From assembly GCA_945643635.1 (NCBI GenBank), contig CALZFC010000349.1, positions 4,110,001 through 4,174,000 on the forward strand: a stretch of 64,000 nt of DNA, read 5' to 3'. Positions within the stretch are counted from its first letter, which is position 1; the number at the start of each line of letters is the position of its first letter. The translations under genes were made by a program, and so were the position numbers. The stretch comes from Allodiplogaster sudhausi. Taxonomy: Eukaryota; Nematoda; Chromadorea; Rhabditida; Diplogasteridae. The notes under the pieces were generated by a model. That model saw nothing but the letters and a program-made list of their open reading frames with translations. It was not told the DNA's origin and did not search any database. Below, piece by piece: positions 53,018 through 63,770 of the stretch.

Positions 53018-56000
53018 ATGTCAAAAACAATCTTGTCCAACGTGGACTCGCTGCTGCAAAAACTCAAAAAGAAACTCAACGATGCAGAGGCAATCGACTT
53101 CGACAACGATTCAATCAGTCAGTCAGAGATCGACTCTCTCGCAAAGGTAACAACTTCTTCACTCGCTTCGATACAAGTTCTACGTGAACAGCTCTTGTCA
53201 GCAATGACATCTTGGGATGAATTTATTGACCGTCTCTCAAAAGATCAACAAGTCATTCAAAACGATGCAAAAGCCAAGAAAGAAGCAGGTGATGACGGCG
53301 TCACAGCAATTCTAGACAGGGCGCTAGAGACGATGCAGCTCCTCAAAACCAACGAGCGTACTCTACTCTCATCCGCCAAACAAATCCAAAGTCAAGGCTC
53401 GGTAGCCAGCTTAAGTGACAATGCTTCCGGCGAACAAGCAACACAAGGCAATCAAGCAACTGCTCCTCCCCGGTCAGTCTTTGCAAGGCATTATCACACG
53501 GACCATAATCAAGACTCGCGCATCCCCCGTCTCCCACTATTGCAAATCCCCCAATTCGATGGAAACATGAATGACTGGAGGAGCTTCATACAGCTTTTCC
53601 GTTCAACCATCGACTCGCAACCGATACCCGAGATTGAAAAGCTGAGATATCTCATGTCAGCGATTACGGGTCCAGCGAAAGACGTCATTGCGGGATATTC
53701 TGTCGTGAACGGTGCATACTCTGATGTGTTGGCAACACTTGAAGAGGAATTTGGCGACATGACAGTCAACCGGACACGATTACACTCATTGATCCGCAGA
53801 GTCAAGAAACCGGACGAATCAATTTCGGGAGCAAGAGTCGTCATTCGCGAGCTTACGAAGCTATGCCGTCAACTCACGGAGACAGGAGCGGACATCGAAC
53901 ATGAGCAGATGGTCTTAACAATTCAAGAACGCCTCCCTTCCTGGCTGCTGACTGCGTGCATCAGAGAGAAAAGGAGAGCAGCTGTGATTAATGAAGAATG
54001 GACCGTGATGGGAATACTCAGCTTTTGCCTCGAAGAAGTTCGGGATAGACGAGCTGTCACAGAGATAGAGGATCAGTTGAGAGTGAAAGTGTCCGTTGCT
54101 GTTATCCCTCAAACGAAGGAATGGAAACCAGGATCGTACTCGAAAGCCAAACAGACTGCATGGAAAAGAATATGCCGGCTGTGCGAATCCGAAGATCATC
54201 ATGCAGCTTCTTGCAACAAATTCCGAACGATGAGAGAACGGAAGGAGCAAGCCAAAGCCAAGAAGCTATGTCTACGCTGCTTAAGCAACAGACATTCGTC
54301 GGACAAATGCACGAGCAGATTCCGATGCCTCAACTGTGGAGATCAACTCCACCACACCAGCCTCTGCATCTCAAGCAAGGCAAACCAACCAAGAAGTCCC
54401 GCGTGGCAGGCCCCCTCACGAACAACGACAGCATGCGCCGCTGAAACGGAGAAGGATGTGGTCCTTCTGACAACACCAGTCACTCTGATCAACCTCGAAA
54501 CTGGAGAGGAACATGAAGCAACTGCATTCCTTGACTCTGGCAGCCAAGGAAGCTTCATCTCAGATGACTTGGCAGGAACTCTTCAACTGCAGCCGAAACG
54601 GACAACCATCCTGAAGATGACTACCTTCGCAGCAGATGAAGAGAGGATAATCGAGAGCAAGGTCTTCTCGATTGGCCTTCGGCAAGAAGACGGCTCTATT
54701 CTTGAGATGACCGTCAAGAGCACTCCGACAATCGTTGGAGCAGTGCGCGCAATCACGGAGCAACAGTTCCAACAGCAGCAACCTAAAGGAGTGTACACGA
54801 AGCCAACTCTTCTAATCGGATCAGATTACTTCTGGTCGATCATTCGTCACAAAGACAAAACCCTCCCTTCCGGCTTGTCTTTGATCGACACAACTCTTGG
54901 ACAAATCGCAACTGGATCCGCAGTAGTAGCAGCAGCGTTCCAAGATGATGCAATCACCATTGCCATCGCGAAAGAAGACAAGGTGAAAGAAGAAATTCTC
55001 AAGGCCATGCATTCTCTAGATTGTCTGGGCATCACAGACAGCCCTTTCGAAAAGGACGACGAAACCGCTGTGACGCTGTTCGAAGACAGCGTGACAATCT
55101 CGACTGAGCCCGGAGAAGAAGGCCGTATCTATGTTGGATGGCCGTGGAAGGAGAAGCACCCGAATCTCCCAACAAATCGAGGAATATGCTTCGGAAGGCT
55201 CAAATCTACCGTGAAGAACCTCACTGAGCAAGCACGCCTCGAGATGTATGACGAAGTCATCAAAGAACAACTCCGTTCCGACGTCATTGAGGAGGTGCCC
55301 AAGGAACCTCCTTCTGACGGACGACCCATTCACTACTTGCCACACCACGGAGTGTACAATCCAGCCAAGAAGACAACCAAGCTTCGGATTGTCTATGATG
55401 CTTCATGTGGACCAAAGGGAAGATCACTGAACGACATGATCTATTCCGGCCCCAAGATGATTTCCAATCTCGTTGGAATGCTCCTAAGAATGCGCTGCCA
55501 CCAGTTCATCATCACAGCAGACATCAAGAAGGCCTTCCTGCAGCTCGGTCTGATCGAAAGGGATCGAGATGCCACTCGCTTTCTCTGGCTCCGTAACCCA
55601 CTCGAGTGCGTCACTGAAGAAAACATAGTCGAGTACCGCTTCAAGCGGGTCCTCCTTGGCGTCATCGCCTCGCCCTTTTTGTTAGCAGCGTCCGTCGATC
55701 ATCACCTGAGCAAACAGAACTGCCAACTCGCAGAAGAACTCAAGAACAGCATTTATGCTGACAACTTCATGATGTGTGCAGACAGTGAGGAGGAAGCAAG
55801 ACGGAAATGCATCGAGGCGAAGGAACTGCTAGCTTCAGTACAAATGACATTGCGCGAATTCACAAGCAATAATGCTGCAATCCACGAAGAATTCGCAGAC
55901 GAGCCGGCAGAAAAAATAACGAAGTTCTTAGGTCTCATATGGAACACTGAAAAGGATGTTCTCTCGATCAAGACCGGCCAAAAGAGAGGTGAAGTACAGA

Positions 56001-56635
56001 CGAAAACGACAGTGAGCGCTGAACTTGCTGCCGGTTTCGGCCCGCTAGGCCTCATCAGTCCTGCAGTCCTTCCTGCTCGACTATTCTTACAGAAGATCAG
56101 CAAAAAATACGACTGGAAAACAGCACTGGACGGCGAAGACCAACTTGAATGGCAACAGATCTCAGGAGAACTCCTGGAACGCCAGATGTCCATCAAAAGG
56201 CAAATAATCGTCAACAGCTCCACAGAACTTCACTCCTTCTGCGATGTTAGTGGTAATGGCCTCGGAGTAGTAGTTTATCTCCGAACTATGACAGAAGGTG
56301 GAATTCACGTGGTGCCTGTGCTTGCAAAATCCAGAGTTGTCCCATCCTCAGAAAAGGACAAGGAAGAGAAGGTCACGATTCCCCGTTTGGAACTAACGGC
56401 AGCACAGATTTTAGCCAAACTTCTATCCTTCACAAAAAAGGAGCTCAGAATCCAGCCGAAGCGAACGATCCTTTGGACAGACAGCCGATGTGTGCTCGCG
56501 TGGCTGAAGAACGAAAAGCTGGAAAAGCTGAATCGTTACGTCGGAAACCGAGTGAACTCAATTCTAGAAGAGAAAATCGAGCAAATGAGATTCGTGCCGA
56601 CCAAAGAAAATCCCGCAGACATCGCATCTCGATGA
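53018..56635 (+). CDS. Gag-protease-RT-RNase H polyprotein of Bel/Pao
   Basis: A single 1205-residue frame from ATG 53018. A helical capsid-like region is followed by Bel-type zinc knuckles at residues about 384-450 (CRLCESEDHHAASC, CLRCLSNRHSSDKC, CLNCGDQLHHTSLC). The aspartic protease motif LDSGSQGSFIS is near residue 505. RT motifs are RIVYDAS, TADIKKAFLQLGL, ASPFLLAASVDHH and YADN near residue 915. RNase H has FCDVSGNGLG, RLELTAAQ and WTDSRCVLAWL. The catalytic box is YADN rather than YxDD; I believe variants with N occur in nematode Bel/Pao elements, but this is from memory. The frame ends at a TGA inside the conserved NPADIASR sequence, while the same frame continues into integrase, so this stop is most simply a nonsense mutation. 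Confidence 0.93.
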   Translation: MSKTILSNVDSLLQKLKKKLNDAEAIDFDNDSISQSEIDSLAKVTTSSLASIQVLREQLLSAMTSWDEFIDRLSKDQQVIQNDAKAKKEAGDDGVTAILDRALETMQLLKTNERTLLSSAKQIQSQGSVASLSDNASGEQATQGNQATAPPRSVFARHYHTDHNQDSRIPRLPLLQIPQFDGNMNDWRSFIQLFRSTIDSQPIPEIEKLRYLMSAITGPAKDVIAGYSVVNGAYSDVLATLEEEFGDMTVNRTRLHSLIRRVKKPDESISGARVVIRELTKLCRQLTETGADIEHEQMVLTIQERLPSWLLTACIREKRRAAVINEEWTVMGILSFCLEEVRDRRAVTEIEDQLRVKVSVAVIPQTKEWKPGSYSKAKQTAWKRICRLCESEDHHAASCNKFRTMRERKEQAKAKKLCLRCLSNRHSSDKCTSRFRCLNCGDQLHHTSLCISSKANQPRSPAWQAPSRTTTACAAETEKDVVLLTTPVTLINLETGEEHEATAFLDSGSQGSFISDDLAGTLQLQPKRTTILKMTTFAADEERIIESKVFSIGLRQEDGSILEMTVKSTPTIVGAVRAITEQQFQQQQPKGVYTKPTLLIGSDYFWSIIRHKDKTLPSGLSLIDTTLGQIATGSAVVAAAFQDDAITIAIAKEDKVKEEILKAMHSLDCLGITDSPFEKDDETAVTLFEDSVTISTEPGEEGRIYVGWPWKEKHPNLPTNRGICFGRLKSTVKNLTEQARLEMYDEVIKEQLRSDVIEEVPKEPPSDGRPIHYLPHHGVYNPAKKTTKLRIVYDASCGPKGRSLNDMIYSGPKMISNLVGMLLRMRCHQFIITADIKKAFLQLGLIERDRDATRFLWLRNPLECVTEENIVEYRFKRVLLGVIASPFLLAASVDHHLSKQNCQLAEELKNSIYADNFMMCADSEEEARRKCIEAKELLASVQMTLREFTSNNAAIHEEFADEPAEKITKFLGLIWNTEKDVLSIKTGQKRGEVQTKTTVSAELAAGFGPLGLISPAVLPARLFLQKISKKYDWKTALDGEDQLEWQQISGELLERQMSIKRQIIVNSSTELHSFCDVSGNGLGVVVYLRTMTEGGIHVVPVLAKSRVVPSSEKDKEEKVTIPRLELTAAQILAKLLSFTKKELRIQPKRTILWTDSRCVLAWLKNEKLEKLNRYVGNRVNSILEEKIEQMRFVPTKENPADIASR

Positions 56636-58430
56636 GTCCCTTTCGACGAGCTCCAGACATCTCAACTCTGGTGGAATGGACCAAGATGGCTCACAATGGA
56701 GGAATCCGAATGGCCAGAAACACCTCCTGTCAATGGATCCGAAGAAGACAACCAGAATGATGAAGAGATCCATCTCCAGACAGCTGCCGTCACATCGAGC
56801 ACCTCCAAACTGAAGCTGTCGCCTATCTCAATCAACACGGAAAGGTTCAGCAACCTCAGCAGGCTCCTCAATGCCACTTCTCAAGTCATCCGCTTCGCAG
56901 CTCTCATGATGAAGACTATTAACAAGTCTCCCCAGACAAGATGGCTTCAAGTCGCGACAACCTCAGCAACTCCGAGTGCTGATGAGCGAAACAACGCTTT
57001 TCGCCTCCTTCTCATGCAATGCGCTTACGATCATCCTCCAGACAAAGATTTGAAAACGAATCTAGACCTTCAAGAGAAAGATGGAATCTGGACGTGCCAA
57101 GGTCGCCTCGGCAATTGCGAACTGCCAGCGAGAACACGCCACCCGTGGTTTGTTAACGCGAAGTCACCCTTGGCGCGAGTCCTCATTCTCGACGCACACG
57201 TGCGCAGTGCACACAGCAACTCCGCAAATACGGTCGCAACTCTCCGACAGAACTTCTGGATCAACCGAGCAAAGCAGTTGACGGCGAGCGTGATCAGCTC
57301 ATGCAATAGCTGTCGAAAGCGAAAGGCGACCCCTTTTGCTGCTCCACAGATGGCTCCACTGCCTCCGGAAAGAGTCATCCGTTCGCCCGCTTTCTCCTCC
57401 ACTGGACCCGACTACTTCGGCCCTCTCTCAACCATCAGAAATGGTCAACCACTATCGCAATGGGTGGCACTCTTCAGGTGCACCGCGACTCGTGCAATTC
57501 ACCTGGAAGTAGTCAATGATCTGTCTGCAGCAAGTGCCATCAACGCAATCAAGCGATTCATCGCAAGACGAGGGAAACCTGTGAAGATCATCACGGACAA
57601 TGCCACCTGCTTCACACTCGCCCAGAAAGCGTGCGCTGAGGCCATCGGAGACCTGAAATGGCAATTCATTCCTCCGAGATCGCCTTGGCAGGGTGGGTTC
57701 TATGAGAGGATGGTGAAGGAAGTGAAAGTATGCCTTCGCTCCACAGCCGGCAAGAAGAAGATCGAAGCAGATGAACTCCAAACTCTGATGGCAGGAATTG
57801 AAGCCATTCTCAACAATCGCCCACTCATTCAAACGGGTGACGACGGTGAAGTCCTTCGCCCACAAGATCTTCTGCAGCCTCTGGTGAACACGACGCTGCA
57901 CTCCTTCGAATTCGATGACTACGACGAGGACCAACCGAAACACAAACTACTAGAAGCATGGGAAGCGACGAATGAACTACTCGAAAAGTTCTGGGACATC
58001 TGGACCCGGCATTATATCCCTGCATTGCGAGAACGGCATCAACAATTCATGAAGCAGAATCGTAGTCGAACCAACAGAGCTCCAACGATTGGCGAAGTCG
58101 TGATAGTCGTCGATGAACTCAAGAAGAGAGACGACTGGCCACTCGGAAGAATCGTCAAACTACACGAAGGAACAGACGGAAACATCCGCACAGCTACAGT
58201 GAGAATGAAAAACGGGCGTGAGTTGAAGCGAAGCGTCATGCATCTTCTCGCACTTGAAGGAGAAGGAGATACGCTGCCAGCAGAAGTTACAGAAGAGGCA
58301 ACCGATACGACAGTTGATGCCGCCGATGCAGTTGACAAAAGGGCACAAGAAAAGAATCAACCAGAAGGTACGAGCAAGAACACGACTCAACGACGCTATA
58401 ACCTCAGGTCAATCGCGAAACAAGCTGTGG
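56636..58430 (+). CDS. Bel/Pao integrase region
   Basis: In the same frame as the upstream polyprotein, separated only by the TGA at 56633-56635. The first internal ATG is 56696. Motifs: the H2C2 zinc-binding region (HVRSAHSN ... SCNSC, about 57197-57312), then the catalytic core with GPDYFGPL, IITDNAT and GGFYERMVKEV, giving the D,D,E triad, then a DEVVIV/WPLGRIVKL-type C-terminal domain near 58090-58170. Integrase inserts the cDNA into the host genome. The triad is intact. The frame runs on into the Env N-terminus without a stop. Confidence 0.93.
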
Positions 58431-61083
58431 CGAGCATGTTTCTGATCCTGATCTTTGGAAACGGGACACTCGCTAGCCGATGCCCTAACGACAAGGCACC
58501 ACTCGGATCACAACTCTACTTCTTGGAAGAGTGCCAGGAGTACGGTGTCGCTGCCTTCAAGAAGCCCGACGGCTCACTCTGTCACTTGTCCCGAGAATGT
58601 CCTGGAAACGCCCTGCGTAGCGAATCTGGAGACCTCTGTGGCCCTCAATGCAGTTGTGAAGAATGGGCAAGTGGATGCTCTCACTACCAAGGCATGTTCA
58701 CACACAACTCATCCAGCAAGAATGAGAAAACCAAAGCAATCCTCGCAGATATGAAGCCAATCTACTGCTCTTGGAAGGATGAACTCCAAATTGACGTCTC
58801 TCAAGTTATGTTATTCGATAACTCATATTACCCTCTGAAGGAGATGAACATCAAGTTTACCAAGATCGAACGAGCACACTGCAAGGGACAAGGAGCCAAG
58901 ACTGGAACATCCGAATACTGCACTCGCTTTAATTGCACAGAGAACGGAACTGCTTTCTGTTTCCTCCGGAAACAGCCGATAGCTCTTCTCGTCACCAAAC
59001 AAGGAAATATCGCAATAAAGCAGTGGGCTCAGTGTCAAGAACAGTCTACGGCTTCAAGAAGGAGAAAGAAGAGTGTACCACATGCTCAATCTCCTGCTCA
59101 AACGAAGGAATTTCTGCAACCAGTGATGGTGTTCGACTGATAGCCGTACAAATGGAGAAGTACTCGACAATGGTCGAGCATCCCACGCAGCAGCAAGAAG
59201 TGCGCTTCCCGCATTCAGTGATTGCTATTCCGTACAACGTGAACGTGAAGATGCACAAAGGCAGCACTGTTGTCTTTGACAAGGACATTCACTGTGAAGC
59301 CAGAAACGTCTGCGAAAACATTACATGCACACTCTGCTGGGAAGCCATCATCCACCTCCAATGCTATCCGAAATGGATGATCGCCCTACTCATGGCCGCC
59401 GCATACATCCTCCTATCACTAGCCGTCATGCTTCTGAGTGCCAGCCGATGCATTTGTAAAGCGCTTAAAGGAGGCGCCAACTCTGCCCGCCTAGCCAGCA
59501 GAAGCATCATCACAGTCGGGAGGGCCATCGCGAGCTGCATCGGAAAATGCATCCCGAAAAGGAAACGCCATAAGGAATCTCGAATCCGTCTTGTCAGCCT
59601 CAAGAAGCGGAAAGAAGCAGTCCCGCTATTAGCTCTAGCTGTGATTCTATCAATCTTTACTCCAGCTTCAGCGTGCGACCAAACAATCATCATCACCACC
59701 ACCGAGGACTTATGTCAAATCCAAGACGACAAGACAGTGATTTGCACATCCATTGATGTAGCCAACTTCAACGGAGCTGCAACAGGTGCAATAACCTGTC
59801 TCCAATTGAAGGACGAAAATGGCAATCCTGCTGCCTCAATCCAAATACAAGTCGAACAGATCGCTAACAAATGCGAAAAGCAGTTCAAATTCGCCACAAG
59901 AGCCTTCGAGATCGAGACAACATTAGTGAAGAGGTGCGCTGGATCTGGAAGCTGTCAAGAAAATCGGTGTGCTATTATGGCAACCGATGAGGAGATAACT
60001 GAACTCGGGTATGTGAACTGATTCCCTGGAGTTTCTGGTTGTCTTGGAAGTTCCGGGTGTCTCTGGAACGGCTGCCTTTCTTGCAACAGCGCATGCACCT
60101 TTTTCAAATCAGTAGGAAGACCAACAGATAATCGACTATATGAAGTCTTTCACTGCTCCAGCTACCTGCCTGTCGTGACAATCAGCATCGAATTTTCAAC
60201 CAACAACGAAACAGAGAAGCAGTTCTTCAAAATGTCACCAGGAATGCTGACAACCATGAAAGGAATCCAAGTGAAGATGAACTACGTCATCGAACCGCCC
60301 ATGCCAGCCTTGACGACAGCCTTCGTATCAGACGGAGAAGTGGTGGCTCTACTGACGCCTGAGGAAGAAAGAGAAGCATCAGTCTTCCCATGCAACTCCT
60401 CAGATCTCAGCCAGTGCCAATTCAGAAAGGAAGCTTGTCAGTGCAAATTAGCTGACGACGACTTAGTCAAGTGTGCCTGCGCAAATGGACAAGCAACCGC
60501 AAATGCAATTCGAAGATGCACACTTCCACAACGGCAAGGTTCAGTCTGGTTTGAAGCAGAAGGCAGTTCGGTATCTGTGGCACAGCCGACCGCAGTTGCC
60601 GATCTTTCGATTAGAATCCAGGACTTGGAGCTCGCTCAGATCGAGTCGCTTGCGAAATGCATGATCAATTCAACAAGCATGGTCGGCTGTCATAGCTGTA
60701 GTTCTGGGGCAACGCTGACGTACGTCTGCACCTCTACTCCCCATGCAGCTATCGGCCACCTGAACTGCGATTCAGGAAAAGCCCTCTCTGTGAAGTGCAC
60801 GCCCGAAGCCATTACGAGGATGACTACCTTCACTTCTTCCACCTCTGAAGTTCAAGAGAACTGCCAACTAAGCTGTGGTCGCGAACAAATCAAAGTCAAG
60901 ATCAATGGAACTCTCAAGACAATCTTCGATGTAAGCGAACAAAAAAGCAACACTCAGTTCGGCCTCATCATTGCCACTCGAAATAATATATTGGCCCTCC
61001 TTGCAGATCATATGTCCTATTCTATTGTTCTAATAGCATCATCAATCATGGTCATTTTCTTCGTCTGCAAAATCTGTATGTAG
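58431..61083 (+). pseudogene. phlebovirus-like Env (Gn-Gc type) of the element, broken
   Basis: A hydrophobic signal-like stretch (FLILIFGNGTLA, about 58437) starts a cysteine-rich ectodomain fused in frame to pol. At about 59040 the reading continues only in another frame (58933-60021), which holds two hydrophobic helices (about 59373-59450 and 59620-59670), then a TGA at 60019-60021. The same frame continues 60022-61083 with a cysteine-rich second ectodomain, N-glycosylation sites and a C-terminal helix (about 61018-61078). Ectodomain, TM, internal signal, ectodomain, TM is the layout of bunyaviral Gn-Gc precursors. As it stands the gene cannot make a full protein. Sequence similarity to any particular virus was not tested. 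Confidence 0.8.
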
Positions 61084-61115
61084 CTTTTTGTCTTCGCTAA
61101 TTTCCTCTCCCCCAG

Positions 61116-61462
61116 TGTCGGCAAGTGCCGAGTATAGGAAGTTCTTTTCATCCTACTAATGAATCATTCCTCCGCTTCATCTATTTTTGGTAAAGAAAAA
61201 GAATTCTAGATGAGTTGTTTTTCACCCTTCTCTTCTGCCAGACATATGAAAAGGTCTATATGAATAACCATCTCCTCCTCTTTCCTTGATATTGTGATAG
61301 AAGACAGAATGTCTGGAATGCTTTCTATCGTGCTTTAAAAGGAGAAGTCAAGCACTTATTATTCATTTTTCTCTCTTCATTTCGATTTTATGTTTGAGAT
61401 GAACGGTTTAATTACCCAAGTTTGAGGGAGAATAAAGGATACCTGTCTTCTTGCTCGCAACA
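61116..61462 (+). repeat. 3' LTR of Bel/Pao element
   Basis: 347 bases, TGTCGG...GCAACA, followed by AGAAT (61463-61467). The 15 bases before it are pyrimidine-rich (TTTCCTCTCCCCCAG), not the purine tract expected. Confidence 0.97.
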
Positions 61463-61944
61463 AGAATCGATCCGCATCCAGGCACGCCGAGAAAGGTGGA
61501 TTCCCCGAAATCCAGCACCTTTGCCTTAACATTAAAAGAATTCGCTGTGGTCGAGTTGCTCCTTCCTTTTTTTGCTTCAGATCCCAGAAATATCTGACTA
61601 AAATATTATTTATTTATTTATACAATTTGAATCTCTGACAACTCCTGCAGATGTTAGGCAGCAGTTTGCGGCCTTCAAGTCGCCGTGGAGAATGTTCAGG
61701 ATGTGGACTGATTCGAGGCCCTGTGAAGTTTAGTTAGGTTAGACTTTAATGATTTACTGTTGATGTGTTATTCCTTCTGCCATATCTTATCATTGTCCAG
61801 GTTTATCAATCATAAAAGATATATTTACTCGTATTCCCTCTCGCTCGCACTATTTCTCTCTCCGTGCGATCACCCTAATCCTAGTTCCAACATTTTTTTT
61901 TCAAATTTCTCCATCGCCCTCCCTCACTCTCTGCTCTCCACGTC

Positions 61945-61954
61945 CACTCTCTCA

Positions 61955-62017
<63 letters not shown>

Positions 62018-62022
62018 GACGC
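61945..62022. repeat. (CT)n microsatellite
   Basis: CT repeat inside an intron of the kinase-like gene, between the exons at 62258-62105 and 61720-61643. Confidence 0.9.
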
Positions 62023-62264
62023 TCGCTATCTATTTTTGGTCGTCCCAAAATGTCTATCTCTCTCTATCTCGATGTTCCTCCCTTTTATACAATGGCAAGC
62101 TGACCTTTGCGATGTCTGCTAGCATGATCGACAGCTGAGCGTCTCCGAGTCGTCCTTTGAGGCGGGTGAGAATCGGCGAGTTCACTGACGATGAAAATGT
62201 CACCCGACTCGCCGATGAAGGAACCTTTGTACCGGATGACTCCATCTGCTCCTCCCACCTAAAA

Positions 62265-63770
62265 TGCAAGAGAATTCCGAATTCCGAACCTTCTTGTAGA
62301 TGTCTGTATTTATGCACATACATATGTATGAACAGACATATGTACATACGACGCGATTTGTGAGAGAATGAAAAAGGTCTTGGACATTGCCAACATCAAC
62401 CGTCCGTCTTGGATTTCGTTCCAATGTCGCTTACAACTGCTTTCTGATATGAGGCATCGATTGGACCCGGTCTAGGAATCGGAAAATTCCTTTCGTTTTA
62501 TTTGAATGTTTGAATTATCTGGTTCTCTCCATTGGGAGGCGACCTGAATACACGTCTAGGGTCACTGCGACGTACTCTATTGAGATCTGTGCTATATGTA
62601 GATAGAAACTAAAATTGGCATCTTAAAAGACAAGTTGTTGCTCTAAACAGTAAAAGAAAGAAAAGGTGAATTGTTTTTACTTTAAATGTTTTCTAGATTC
62701 TAAAATTTTATGGCGCTCAGATAGCCAATTCCTCATTTTATCGGAACCAAGCCTGTAGAGTACATGAAAAGAGCTTTAGAATGCATTATTGGATTTAGGA
62801 AACTTAGGATGTGTTGATGTTTTTCCTATTTGATTATACCAGTGCGTCAGTAAAAAGCAGCACGTCCACAAATTAAAATCGGTACTACAAAAACCATTCT
62901 TCAAATCCAAACAAATCAGAAGAAGAAAAAGCGTAAAATTTGCAACAAGATGAACACCTTACAATAAAATTACATGCTTAGGATGTTTGATATAATTCAA
63001 AAGAATAGGGCACGTGGATACAACAATGCTTCAAGGGAAAAGTGTGAAAAATGGAAAATTCTACTTCGAATGACCTAAAAAATTGCGTTATTTGAAGCAA
63101 TGTATTTATCGGCACAAATTTTATGACTTAAAACAAATCATCGAAGATTTGGAATTTCATTGAAAGGGACACAGTTTGTAGCAAATTCAACACTCATTCT
63201 TCTGGTGTATGTACATTTGGACGTGCGAACATGCGTCAGAAGTGCTGACTTGTACTGCCTCACCGGAAAAATCGATAAGGAAACATCTACGCATATTGAG
63301 GGCATTCGAAAGCATTTTTCATGCAGTCCGCAACTGTGAAGGTATTGCTTCCGGTAGAATGAAGAATAGGTTATCTGAGCTTCCTGACAGTTTAGAGTCT
63401 ATAAAAGATTTAAAGTTTAAAATTTCACACCTTTTTCTTTTTTGTCAACGCCTTGAATGAATTAAGGTGCAACGTTTCGTTTCTATTTTCGTTTCTATAT
63501 CTCACGAAAGTGCAGCTCATCAGTGACCACAGACTTGTATCCGAGCGCGGCGAGCCGCTTAATCAAAGCCCTCGTGACAAAGGAAAAAAAGACATTTTCC
63601 GATCCCTAGACAACTTCCAATCGATTCCTCATATTAGAAAGCACATACAAGAAAGTTTAGAGCAAAATAAAAACAGGTCCACGGGGCCGCTTTGATTCAC
63701 ATTGATTCTCTCGCAAATCGAGAGCCATTTGTCACGTTTGTGGAGAATTTTTAAAAGCTCTCTGCAGTGT
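62265..63770. other. intron or intergenic of the kinase-like gene
   Basis: AT-rich. A GC-richer minus-strand frame at about 63580-63500 (TRALIKRLAALGYKSVVTDE) looks coding and has a possible GTGAGA donor, but it would fall between kinase N-lobe exons where no insert is expected. It is left unassigned. Confidence 0.3.

Larger units (their letters stand above)
52610..61462 (+). mobile_element. Bel/Pao LTR retrotransposon with Env, Tas-like
   Basis: An 8853-base element with 347-bp LTRs and AGAAT duplicated on both sides. Gene order is gag, protease, reverse transcriptase, RNase H, integrase, env. LTR identity is 344 of 347, indicating a recent insertion. It is damaged by TGA codons at 56633-56635 and 60019-60021 and by a frame change near 59040. 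Env has a phlebovirus-type arrangement, as described for the nematode Tas element. The element lies antisense to the kinase-like gene it interrupts. Confidence 0.95.

Noticed and set aside
54121..54444. Alternative frame overlapping the zinc-knuckle region of gag
   Set aside because: A shadow of the real frame; the cysteine and histidine motifs are in the 53018 frame.
63500..63600. Minus-strand coding-like stretch as a kinase exon
   Set aside because: It falls between exons that already join in phase within the N-lobe, so it does not fit the kinase fold.
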